Counted from the stretch's first letter, positions 1 to 5,878 are shown. The stretch: 6,675 bases of DNA from Bacillota bacterium (GCA_023457875.1 JAEXBC010000282.1:1-6675), one strand, 5' to 3'. Notes: generated from the letters alone by a model not told the origin. Numbers and translations are program-made.

Positions 1-31
1 GTAGTCTACATGGTGCTTGTCCAGACTGTTT

Positions 32-214
32 TTATTTAGGCAACTGAGCCTTGTTTTTTACTGCCTCAACAAATCCTTTGGGATTAATGACCTTATATCC
101 CTGTTTATTAGGGCTAGCTGTATCAAACAGCAATTTCATATCCTCTTCATATGTCATATTAGGATCTATTTGCCAGCCTAGGCTAAGGGTTCCTACGGCA
201 TATGGAATAGACAG
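32..214 (-). pseudogene. C-terminal remnant of an unrecognised gene
   Basis: A minus-strand frame stays open for 60 codons from 214 down to a TAA at 32-34. The peptide begins LSIPYAVGTLSLGWQ and ends VEAVKNKAQLPK. Its composition is protein-like (conserved-looking Gly, Trp and Pro, then an acidic and lysine-rich tail). The upstream codon is a TAG at 215-217. The only internal ATG (M21 of the fragment) has no Shine-Dalgarno site in front. I therefore read it as the 3' end of a gene whose 5' part is gone, rather than as a small gene. It begins 6 bases after the anti-sigma stop, in the same frame, separated from it only by TAA AAA TAG. I do not recognise the family. The plus-strand frame at 51-242 is its shadow. 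Confidence 0.5.
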
Positions 215-220
215 CTATTT

Positions 221-1258
221 TTATTGTTTTTCAAGCACATAATAAATTGGTGTTTCATCTCTATAGACATAATCTCCGTTCTTATATTGATAGAACATAT
301 AAGTCTTTCCATCTCTTTCTTCAATCGTGCATTCAGATACCGTTTCCATTTCTCTATTAATTAGTCTATGACCACTCCAACCAAAATTGCTTGAGTTGCT
401 TCTTCCACCCCTAAGTATTACTTCCATCTTTCCATCTTCTTTAATCACTATTTGATCTATGGCTCCCTCTGAATAGATTCCATATTTATAGTTTCTACCT
501 TCGAACTCATTGATTCCATCAACAGTAGCTACAGCTTTCCACGTTCCTATCATATCAGGTGCATCTTCAAATGGAATATCTGTGTTATCTACATGAAGCT
601 TCTTACCTTCATCTAAAACTGCTTGTTTCTGCTGCTGATTGAGTGCTCTTCTTTCAAACACAAGCCAAGAAGGGGTTTCTTTGTCCCTAAATGTATAATC
701 TCCATTCTTCCATTCTAGAAACAAATACTCTTTGTTATCTATTGTTCTTATAGTATATTTACTTTTAGTCACATCTGTGGGATTAATCACATAGTTTTTG
801 GTCCACTTTGCAGTATTAGATACGGCAAAAACTTCATTTACATCTGAATGGTAAAATAGATATGTCATACGTCCATTTTCTCCAAACACACTTGCTTGAA
901 AATAAAAATTTTCAGGACGCATTGGTGGTTTGTATGGATTAAAACATTCTATACTTTCCACAAAATCTACTGCTACCCATGAACCCAATACATTCTTATC
1001 CTCTATAAAACGATACGAAACATCATCTAGCCTAAGCATGGCATCTGCTACTACAAATATGCTTATAGATAAAGCAATTGTAGCGGCTATTAGTAGCTTA
1101 AGTTGCTTTAACTTAACTAATTTCACCCTACTCGGGTTCGTATTTAATGCATTCGTATCCACCACTCTACTTTTTTCCCATACGCTCTCAAAGGTTACAC
1201 TTGTTTTTTCTTCATCTAAAAGCTCATGCATCTTCTCTTTTATGTAGCTATCATTCAT
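221..1258 (-). CDS. Membrane-anchored anti-sigma factor with two tandem extracellular domains
   Basis: This 345-residue protein probably holds the neighbouring ECF sigma factor at the membrane until an envelope signal arrives. Residues 1-50 are charged and presumably cytoplasmic, the likely sigma-binding part. Residues 54-72 form one hydrophobic membrane segment. The outside part holds two related domains, about 88-203 (LGSWVAVDFVE ... EYLFLEWKNGDYTFRD) and about 236-344 (IGTWKAVATVDG ... TYMFYQYKNGDYVYRD), each ending in a WLVFER or YYVLEK strand. From memory, similar 'GxWxxVDFV ... KNGDY' domains occur at the C-termini of Firmicute anti-sigma and BlaR1/M56-like sensors. The ATG at 1256-1258 overlaps the sigma stop by 8 bp and is preceded by a G-rich ribosome site (GAGGGGGTGG), which points to translational coupling. 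No zinc-binding HxxxCxxC motif is present. The anti-sigma role is inferred from position and topology; the topology itself is clear. Confidence 0.8.
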   Translation of the reverse strand: MNDSYIKEKMHELLDEEKTSVTFESVWEKSRVVDTNALNTNPSRVKLVKLKQLKLLIAATIALSISIFVVADAMLRLDDVSYRFIEDKNVLGSWVAVDFVESIECFNPYKPPMRPENFYFQASVFGENGRMTYLFYHSDVNEVFAVSNTAKWTKNYVINPTDVTKSKYTIRTIDNKEYLFLEWKNGDYTFRDKETPSWLVFERRALNQQQKQAVLDEGKKLHVDNTDIPFEDAPDMIGTWKAVATVDGINEFEGRNYKYGIYSEGAIDQIVIKEDGKMEVILRGGRSNSSNFGWSGHRLINREMETVSECTIEERDGKTYMFYQYKNGDYVYRDETPIYYVLEKQ

Positions 1259-1778
1259 TCCCTATCCACCCCCTCTCGTAATCTACTTCCATATATTTTT
1301 TTAATTTTTTAAGTCCCTCATTTAATCTTGATTTACATGTACCAACTGGCACTTCTAAAATTTTAGCTGTCTCTTCAATAGTCATATCTAAATAGTAGTG
1401 CAGATAGATCACTGCTTTTGTCTTAGTACTTAGCTTGTTCATATATGCCCATATGCTTTCTTGATGGATTATTTGTGTATACGCATCACTTATCCACTCA
1501 AAGCCACCTTGAATCACAATATTTTCAAGAGTCTCAACATATTTTCTTCGTGACATTACATTTTTCACTTTATTAAGCATTATTCTATATAACCAGGGTT
1601 TGATGGGCTTGGTTTGATCATAGGTATCATATTTTCGAATAACCTGTACAAACACTTCCTGGGTGATATCATCTGCTATCTCTCTAGATTTTGTGAAAAA
1701 CAACGCGCCTCTATAAATATAGTTTGAGTATTCCTTGAATAGTCTTTCTGCTTCTTCCTTTGAAATGGTACCTTCCAA
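1251..1778 (-). CDS. ECF-type RNA polymerase sigma factor
   Basis: A 175-residue group 4 (ECF) sigma factor, of normal length for the class. Region 2 spans about residues 14-75 and includes ADDITQEVFVQVIRKY and PWLYRIMLNKVKN, the typical region 2.2-2.4 pattern. Region 4 spans about 116-165 and includes the helix-turn-helix MTIEETAKILEVPVGTCKSR. It directs RNA polymerase to ECF promoters, probably including its own. The start is TTG at 1776-1778, chosen because a near-perfect Shine-Dalgarno (AAAGGAGGG at 1795-1787) stands 8 bases upstream and no ATG is suitably placed. Its stop overlaps the start of the membrane anti-sigma gene by 8 bp, so the two form one operon. The subgroup and regulon cannot be told from sequence alone. 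Confidence 0.93.
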   Translation of the reverse strand: MEGTISKEEAERLFKEYSNYIYRGALFFTKSREIADDITQEVFVQVIRKYDTYDQTKPIKPWLYRIMLNKVKNVMSRRKYVETLENIVIQGGFEWISDAYTQIIHQESIWAYMNKLSTKTKAVIYLHYYLDMTIEETAKILEVPVGTCKSRLNEGLKKLKKYMEVDYERGWIGNE

Positions 1779-1786
1779 ATAGATTA

Positions 1787-1795
1787 CCCTCCTTT
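1787..1795 (-). promoter_or_regulatory. Shine-Dalgarno site fixing the TTG start of the sigma gene
   Basis: On the minus strand this reads AAAGGAGGG, followed by 8 bases and then TTG at 1778-1776. The strength and spacing make the non-ATG start convincing. Confidence 0.8.
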
Positions 1796-1809
1796 CTTGT
1801 TAACACTAT

Positions 1810-1842
1810 CTATACACATTTATCTTGACATATTGTTCGGTT
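1810..1842 (-). promoter_or_regulatory. Candidate ECF-type promoter of the sigma/anti-sigma operon
   Basis: The minus strand shows AACCGAAC at 1842-1835, a 17-base spacer, then GTGTATAG at 1817-1810. A GAAC-type -35 with a GTAT-like -10 is the general pattern for ECF sigma promoters. Transcription would begin near 1803, leaving a short leader that just covers the ribosome site at 1795-1787. The fit suggests autoregulation by the sigma factor it drives. This is a pattern match only. Confidence 0.4.
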
Positions 1843-1942
1843 TTTTATTTATTTTCTGCATATTTTTAATCTTATATATAAACATTCTTTATTTTATCTT
1901 ATATATGATTGCTTTTACAGTAAACCTCCTTGCTTAATAAAA

Positions 1943-1998
1943 AAGTCTAATAAGATTACATCCTCAATTTAATTGAGCCATGTAATCTTATTAGACTT
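1943..1998 (-). terminator. Long hairpin terminator after the CPBP remnant
   Basis: The arms AAGTCTAATAAGATTACA (1943-1960) and their exact reverse complement (1981-1998) form an 18-bp stem. A nested palindrome (CTCAATT, T, AATTGAG) at 1963-1977 extends it after a small internal loop. On the minus strand the stem is followed by a T-tract (CTTTTTTATT), as expected for a rho-independent terminator. On the plus strand no T-tract follows. It would stop transcription from the ABC/CPBP side before the sigma operon. Confidence 0.75.
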
Positions 1999-2017
1999 AT
2001 TGAGTACTGTGAACAAT

Positions 2018-2338
2018 TTATCCTTCAACCCTATGCCTACGTTTCTTTTTTCTTATACTTATCCCAGCAATCAATGCCACGACCAAGTACCCTAAAATAG
2101 CAAAGACTGAACACTCAACCCCATAATCACCGCCTGTTAAAATAGGTGATTTTGTGTGAAGTATATATGAGTAAATAGAATTCTCGCTAGCTGTCGGTCC
2201 AACGTTCAATATCCCCGTTGTCATACAAACATTCCAAATGGCATGAACAAAGGCACTGCACCAAATCGTTCCGCTCTCATAGGTAATTAGGGAAAACATG
2301 ATGCCAACACTAATACCAGCAATAAGGTTAAAGCGTCC
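2018..2338 (-). pseudogene. 5'-truncated CPBP-family intramembrane metalloprotease (C-terminal part)
   Basis: The frame opens just after a TAA at 2339-2341 and runs 106 codons to the stop at 2018. The recognisable part starts at FNLIAGISVGIMFSLITYE and continues GTIWCSAFVHAIWN, matching the late region of CPBP (CAAX protease / bacteriocin-processing, 'Abi') proteins, including the HxxxN motif. A last hydrophobic segment (VFAILGYLVVALIAGI) ends in a basic tail, RKKKRRHR. Full-length family members are usually about 220-310 residues and have an upstream EExxxR motif and a further His motif, which are absent here. The internal ATG at 2297-2299 has no ribosome site. This is therefore a remnant that is unlikely to be catalytic. 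CPBP proteins often sit beside peptide-export or immunity genes, which fits the ABC transporter just upstream. Confidence 0.7.
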
Positions 2339-2346
2339 TTATTCAT
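2287..2346 (-). other. 19-residue out-of-frame open frame with a good ribosome site at the CPBP junction
   Basis: An ATG at 2346-2344 follows GAGGGAGGG (2359-2351) by 4 bases. It opens the peptide MNKDALTLLLVLVLASCFP and stops at 2287-2289. The frame is +1 relative to the CPBP remnant it overlaps. The ribosome site and start may be the surviving 5' end of the CPBP gene or of another gene, now joined out of frame to the CPBP C-terminus. A real small peptide is possible but less likely. Confidence 0.3.
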
Positions 2347-2406
2347 TATTCCCTCCCTCGCCTAACACTCCCACTTTTTATCGCTTCAATAAATACCTTC
2401 ACAAGC

Positions 2407-3099
2407 TTACAACACGTCTTGATTTTCTAATTTTCTAATGACTCCCCCTCCTATTAGCCCCCCTAATACGGCAAGGGCGATTACAACTAGTGGTATTGAA
2501 CTCAGTGAAACGCCATTCTCACCTGAAGAAATGACAGCCACTATAATAATGGAGGATACGATAGTAGAAGGCACAGACATTTTTTTAGTTCCGAAATACA
2601 GAGGGATCAGTACCATGAAAGACGTCACTGTTGCATTAAACAATAGCTTAGGCATTTCACTTAACAATACGCCAAATTCAAAATTACCTATGACAATATC
2701 CAAAAATTGATCAATAAGCCCTACTGCTAAAAATATGAATACATTACTGATTAAGATATTAATAAAGGTAAATCCAATGACAATAATAAGCTTAGCTATA
2801 AACAGATCCCTTCTTCTTATAGGATACATAAACATTAAGCTCATGGTTTTATTTTTATACTCTTCAATAATAAGTTTTGCCAACAATACACTTGAATAAA
2901 TCGCAAAAGTATCTTTTACAAATAAATCAATGACCATTAAGGTAACCGTGGAGTCTGAAAAAATAATATCCTCCTCATAGATCTGAATAACTCCCAGCAT
3001 GATAATCAAAGCCAAAATACTTAAGTTGGCGATAATGATTCCTTTTAGATTGCTTCCTAACTTAAATTTCTTGATCTCTAATCTAATTAACTTAAGCAT
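2407..3099 (-). CDS. ABC-2 type transporter permease
   Basis: An integral membrane protein of about 230 residues that should form the channel for the ATPase encoded just upstream. Counting from the upstream ATG at 3108 there are about six hydrophobic segments: 22-42, 60-82, 103-133, 155-175, 178-196 and 205-227. A basic amphipathic start (RLEIKKFKLG) precedes the first. The charged loop after the second segment (EEYKNKTMSLMFMYPIRRRDLFIAK) is the usual cytoplasmic coupling loop of BcrB/NatB-like ABC-2 permeases. I prefer the ATG at 3099-3097: the ribosome site GAAGGGAG abuts the ATG at 3108 but lies 9 bases before 3099. That start overlaps the stop of the ATPase C-terminal segment (3094-3092), so the gene was built for translational coupling to the ATPase. 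The substrate is unknown; antimicrobial-peptide or bacitracin-like export is a guess from the neighbours. Confidence 0.85.
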   Translation of the reverse strand: MLKLIRLEIKKFKLGSNLKGIIIANLSILALIIMLGVIQIYEEDIIFSDSTVTLMVIDLFVKDTFAIYSSVLLAKLIIEEYKNKTMSLMFMYPIRRRDLFIAKLIIVIGFTFINILISNVFIFLAVGLIDQFLDIVIGNFEFGVLLSEMPKLLFNATVTSFMVLIPLYFGTKKMSVPSTIVSSIIIVAVISSGENGVSLSSIPLVVIALAVLGGLIGGGVIRKLENQDVL

Positions 3100-3310
3100 T
3101 GATGTCATCTCCCTTCACTAAGTTTAAGAAATATTCTTCCAATGAGACATTTTTCTTCATGATTCCGTCAATAGTGACCTCATTTAATATGAGACATTTT
3201 GATATTTCATTTTGGGAGATATCATCATAAATCCTTATTTGATCTTCCCCTACTATTTTAAAGTTACGTAGCTTTAAAGTGTTTTCTAACAAATAAGCAG
3301 CTTTTTCAAT
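3092..3310 (-). pseudogene. C-terminal domain of the ABC ATPase, cut off by an in-frame stop
   Basis: Directly after the ATPase TAA (3313-3311) the same frame continues for 72 codons: IEKAAYLLENTLKLRNFKI ... and ends SLEEYFLNLVKGDDINA before TAA at 3094-3092. This is the standard C-terminal extension of BcrA-type ATPases (a small domain closing with a 'xLEDYFLxL' motif). The full frame 3092-4009 would encode about 305 residues, the usual size. A TTG at 3292-3290 could in principle restart translation, but I see no good ribosome site in front of it. The simplest reading is a nonsense mutation or a base-call error. Confidence 0.75.
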
Positions 3311-4009
3311 TTACTTAGCTTCTATTTCTATGTACGCTGTATTCATATATCTCACATGATCCATAGATACCTCTTCTAGGAGCTTCCCTTTAGAAAGAAC
3401 TCCAATAGTATCTGCTATTTGCTCTATTTCTCCTAAGATGTGGCTAGATATAATTATGGTTATGCCACTTTCTTTACTGAGCCTTTTTAGAAGTTCCCTT
3501 GTTTCCCTTATTCCCTCAGGGTCTAGCCCGTTAATCGGTTCATCCAAAATAAGTATTTCTGGTTTGGTTACAATGGCCCTGGCTATGCCCAATCTCTGTT
3601 TCATTCCTAGAGAAAATTCCTTTACCATTTTTTGATTGGTTCCCTTTAGCTTAAGGAGTTCTAAAGCTTGATTGATGCCTTCTTTATTTGGATAACCCAT
3701 ATAGTCACAATGAAGTTCTAGATTTTCTCTAGCAGTAAGCTTATCATAAAAAACGGGATACTCGATAATGGCACTTATTCGCTTTAAAACATCGAAGGAG
3801 TCGTTTTCTAAAACCCTGCCAAATAGTTCTATTTCTCCTGCTGTTGGTTTTACTAGATTCATGATCATTTTCATAACAGTGGTTTTACCTACACCATTTG
3901 GTCCCAAGAGACCATATATTTCTCCTCTTTTCACATTCATGTTGATATTTTTTACGACTTCAACTTGATTAAATGCCTTGGTAAGTTGTGTGGTTTTTAA
4001 AATAGACAT
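3311..4009 (-). CDS. ABC transporter ATP-binding protein, BcrA type, prematurely terminated
   Basis: This 232-residue protein powers the permease encoded downstream. It contains a complete nucleotide-binding domain: Walker A GPNGVGKT (36-43), signature FSLGMKQRL (132-140), Walker B ILILDEP (152-158), D-loop GLDP (161-164) and H-loop His190 in ISSH. The Q-loop region reads IIEYPVFYDKLTARENL, with Glu in place of Gln, as in bacitracin/lantibiotic-immunity (BcrA-like) ATPases. Family members are normally about 300 residues; this one stops at TAA after ...YIEIEAK, and the missing C-terminus is still encoded downstream in the same frame. The ATG at 4009-4007 follows GTAGGAG by 10 bases. With a two-component system just upstream, export or detoxification of a cell-wall-active peptide is the likely role. 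Whether the truncated protein still works is uncertain. Confidence 0.88.
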   Translation of the reverse strand: MSILKTTQLTKAFNQVEVVKNINMNVKRGEIYGLLGPNGVGKTTVMKMIMNLVKPTAGEIELFGRVLENDSFDVLKRISAIIEYPVFYDKLTARENLELHCDYMGYPNKEGINQALELLKLKGTNQKMVKEFSLGMKQRLGIARAIVTKPEILILDEPINGLDPEGIRETRELLKRLSKESGITIIISSHILGEIEQIADTIGVLSKGKLLEEVSMDHVRYMNTAYIEIEAK

Positions 4010-4041
4010 TTTCTCATCTCTCCTACTTTTGTGTCTTTATA

Positions 4042-4089
4042 AGTATACTTTATCACCTGTTACTTTCATTTCTCTTACTCATTTCTTAC
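4042..4089 (-). promoter_or_regulatory. Candidate response-regulator-activated promoter of the ABC operon
   Basis: On the minus strand there are two tandem near-copies, GTAAGAAATGA (4089-4079) and GTAAGAGAAATGA (4078-4066). A -10-like TATACT follows at 4047-4042. The 17-base-spaced -35 position (4070-4065) reads AATGAA, far from TTGACA, and is overlapped by the second repeat. A weak -35 covered by direct repeats is the arrangement expected for activation by an OmpR-type regulator, and one is encoded just upstream. The predicted start near 4035 leaves a short leader to the ribosome site at 4026-4020. Confidence 0.4.
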
Positions 4090-4096
4090 AAATTTA

Positions 4097-5023
4097 TTAA
4101 GTTAGCGGAATTGCTTTAGGAAGCATAACCATAAAGACAGTTTTCTCATTAGGACGGCTCTTTAAGTATATTTGTCCACCCAAGGTTTCTACTAAATGCT
4201 TAGTAATGGTAAGTCCTAGACCACTTCCCTGATAGACCTTACTTCTAGAATCCTCTAAAGTAAATATTCTCTCAAATACTTCTTCTTGATATTTTTCCTG
4301 TATGCCCTTGCCCTTATCTATCACTTCGATCTTTACCATTGTATCCTCTTCACTTACTGTAACGCCTAAAAAACCACCATCTTTTCCATATTGAAAGGCA
4401 TTAGATATCAGGTTATTTAAAATCCTACGGATAGCCTCTTCATTTCCCAAAACATCTATGTTTTTTTCAGGAATATCAATAAACACCTCTATCCCAGCCT
4501 CATTTAAAGGTTCATAAAAATCTAACAAAGTGACCTTGCAGAGTTCTCCGATGTTTATTTTGCTAATGGGAAACTGTTTATCTCCAGATTCAAGCTTTGC
4601 CAAATCAAAGAACTTATTGATGAGCTCTAACACCTGATTTGCCTGAAAATAAATTTTATCTACCTTGTCCTTTTCAACACCTGTGGTTTGCAACATTTGG
4701 GTATATCCCAAAATAACCGTAAGGGGTGTCTTCAAATCATGGGAAATATTAGAAAACATCCTTTTCATAGACTGTCTTGTCTTATTATATTGCATCTTAT
4801 TTTTGTGATTATAATCAAGTAGATCATTGATCGTGCACAAAAGTGCCTGCACTTCCCCTTTTGCTGTAAATAGCTTCACTCTTTCTATAGAGTCCTGGGC
4901 CATGATGTCCTTTAATTTTTGTGTGATATAATGAAGCTCTTTTATCCTTTGCTTGTTTTGTTGATATTGCAAAAATATAACACTACCTAAAACACCGATA
5001 ATGACTAATAAAACTATATCCAT
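4097..5023 (-). CDS. Sensor histidine kinase with a single N-terminal membrane anchor
   Basis: A 308-residue kinase that should phosphorylate the response regulator encoded just before it. Residues 1-20 form the only hydrophobic segment. Residues 21-85 are a charged, probably helical linker. The HisKA dimerisation domain carries NISHDLKTPL with phospho-acceptor His95. The HATPase domain has an N box (NNLISNAFQYG, Asn208), G1 (DKGKG, 236-240), F box (FERIF) and G2 (GSGLGL, 266-271), so all catalytic motifs are present. There is no room for an extracytoplasmic sensor domain, so the signal is probably sensed within the membrane or through a partner protein. The ATG at 5023-5021 directly follows the regulator's TAG with no gap. 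A GGAGGG site inside the end of the regulator gene lies 7 bases upstream, indicating coupled translation. Confidence 0.92.
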   Translation of the reverse strand: MDIVLLVIIGVLGSVIFLQYQQNKQRIKELHYITQKLKDIMAQDSIERVKLFTAKGEVQALLCTINDLLDYNHKNKMQYNKTRQSMKRMFSNISHDLKTPLTVILGYTQMLQTTGVEKDKVDKIYFQANQVLELINKFFDLAKLESGDKQFPISKINIGELCKVTLLDFYEPLNEAGIEVFIDIPEKNIDVLGNEEAIRRILNNLISNAFQYGKDGGFLGVTVSEEDTMVKIEVIDKGKGIQEKYQEEVFERIFTLEDSRSKVYQGSGLGLTITKHLVETLGGQIYLKSRPNEKTVFMVMLPKAIPLT

Positions 5024-5716
5024 CTAAAAGCCCTCCATTTTATAGCCTATCCCCCATAGTGTTTTGATATAGATTGGATTTGAAGGATCATTTTCTATTT
5101 TTTCTCTTAATCTTCTAATATGTACGTTGATAATATTTTCATCGCCATAGTAGTTTTCTTCCCAAACACGTTCATAAATCTGTGCCTTGGTAAATACGCT
5201 ATTGGGATGGGTTACAAAGAGCTTCAGGATTTCAAATTCTTTGGAGGTGAGTTTTAACTTTTCTCCATTTTTTACTACAGTAAAATTTTCAAGATCTATT
5301 TCTAGCTCATGTACCTTTAAAATAGGCTTTTCCTTTTCCTCTTTAGTTGGCCATGAATAAGCTCTTCTGAGATGGGCCTTAATTCTTGCTGAAAGCTCGA
5401 TAAGAGAAAAAGGCTTAGCAATATAATCATCTGCTCCAAACCCCAAGCCTAGTGCTTTATCTGATTCACTATCCTTTGCTGATACAATTAATATAGGAAC
5501 CACGCTTTGCTCCCTGATTTTTCGCATAATTGTCATCCCATCCACCTTAGGGAGCATTAAATCCAGCAGTATCAAGTCAAATTTAGCTTGATTAAACTTC
5601 TCAAGAGCTTCTTTGCCATCATAGGCAACTTCCATTTCAAACCCTTCGTTAGATAAATAATCTTTTATCATTTCACTTATAGCCCTATCATCCTCTATGA
5701 ATAAAATCTTATGCAC
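5024..5716 (-). CDS. OmpR-family response regulator
   Basis: A 230-residue DNA-binding regulator and partner of the adjacent kinase. The receiver domain (about 1-120) has the acidic pair Asp9/Asp10, phospho-acceptor Asp52 in LLLDLMLP, Ser79 in LIVSAKD and Lys101 in IAKPFS. A winged-helix domain (about 130-228) follows, with LTSKEFEILKLF, the recognition-helix region NIINVHIRRLREKI and the closing IKTLWGIGYKM. The start is GTG at 5716-5714, supported by AGGAGGT (5730-5724) 7 bases upstream. A likely target is the ABC operon promoter downstream, which carries tandem repeats over a poor -35. The domain structure resembles regulators of bacitracin or lantibiotic resistance operons, but similarity to PhoP-type regulators is just as plausible, so I give no gene symbol. 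Confidence 0.95.
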   Translation of the reverse strand: MHKILFIEDDRAISEMIKDYLSNEGFEMEVAYDGKEALEKFNQAKFDLILLDLMLPKVDGMTIMRKIREQSVVPILIVSAKDSESDKALGLGFGADDYIAKPFSLIELSARIKAHLRRAYSWPTKEEKEKPILKVHELEIDLENFTVVKNGEKLKLTSKEFEILKLFVTHPNSVFTKAQIYERVWEENYYGDENIINVHIRRLREKIENDPSNPIYIKTLWGIGYKMEGF

Positions 5717-5723
5717 GCGTGCT

Positions 5724-5730
5724 ACCTCCT
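5724..5730 (-). promoter_or_regulatory. Shine-Dalgarno site fixing the GTG start of the response regulator
   Basis: The minus strand reads AGGAGGT, 7 bases before GTG at 5716. No ATG lies at a suitable distance, so the GTG start is well supported. Confidence 0.8.
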
Positions 5731-5794
5731 ATATTTAACTGAAACGTATACTAAGCCAAATATTTTAAATTAAATAATATGTTTAAATAGACTA

Positions 5795-5823
5795 ATTATA
5801 TCATATTCTGACATGAACTTCAT
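5795..5823 (-). promoter_or_regulatory. Candidate promoter of the two-component operon (extended -10)
   Basis: The minus strand reads TGATATAAT (5803-5795), a perfect TATAAT with the TGn extension. A weak -35 (ATGAAG, 5823-5818) lies 17 bases upstream. An extended -10 tolerates a poor -35. The leader to the GTG start would be about 70 bases and A/T-rich, with no obvious riboswitch fold. Confidence 0.5.
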
Positions 5824-5849
5824 AAAAAAAAGAGAGCTAAATGCTCTCT
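5824..5849 (-). terminator. Rho-independent terminator of the small membrane protein gene
   Basis: On the minus strand AGAGAGC, a five-base ATTTA loop and GCTCTCT form a perfect 7-bp stem, followed by an uninterrupted run of T's (complement of A's 5824-5831). It lies about 30 bases after the stop at 5879 and separates this gene from the two-component operon. Confidence 0.9.
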
Positions 5850-5878
5850 CGATGACTTATACACCAAGATTTTGATTT

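Larger units (their letters stand above)
1799..2017. other. Intergenic region between the sigma gene and the CPBP remnant
   Basis: About 220 bases without a gene. It holds the candidate ECF promoter, the long terminator, two direct copies of ATCTTATATAT (1869-1879 and 1896-1906), and a consensus-like ribosome site (AAGGAGGTTTA on the minus strand, 1931-1921) with no start codon at a usable distance. The rest is A/T-rich and shows nothing else I can support. Confidence 0.5.

Noticed and set aside
3..27. Inverted repeat AGTCT / AGACT as a terminator for the 32-214 fragment
   Set aside because: Only 5 bp of stem with a 15-base loop and no T-tract; likely chance.
51..242. Plus-strand open frame of 63 codons
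   Set aside because: It mirrors the minus-strand C-terminal remnant at 32-214, which has the more protein-like sequence.
930..1247. Plus-strand open frame of 105 codons
   Set aside because: It is antisense to the N-terminal half of the anti-sigma gene, has Ser/Thr-rich composition typical of a shadow frame, and lacks a ribosome site.
1825..1830. TTGACA on the plus strand as a sigma-A -35
   Set aside because: No -10 element follows at 16-18 bases and no plus-strand gene lies downstream.
1869..1906. Two copies of ATCTTATATAT as a regulatory repeat or start of a repeat array
   Set aside because: Only two short low-complexity copies; no array and no spacer regularity.
2438..2710. Plus-strand open frame of 90 codons inside the permease gene
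   Set aside because: Antisense shadow of a membrane-protein gene, with no recognisable domain.
3438..3968. Two plus-strand open frames of 65 and 66 codons inside the ABC ATPase gene
   Set aside because: Both are antisense to well-conserved ATPase motifs and have no ribosome sites.
5720..5790. Riboswitch or structured leader before the response regulator
   Set aside because: The leader is about 70 bases, almost all A/T, with no stable stem or known riboswitch core.
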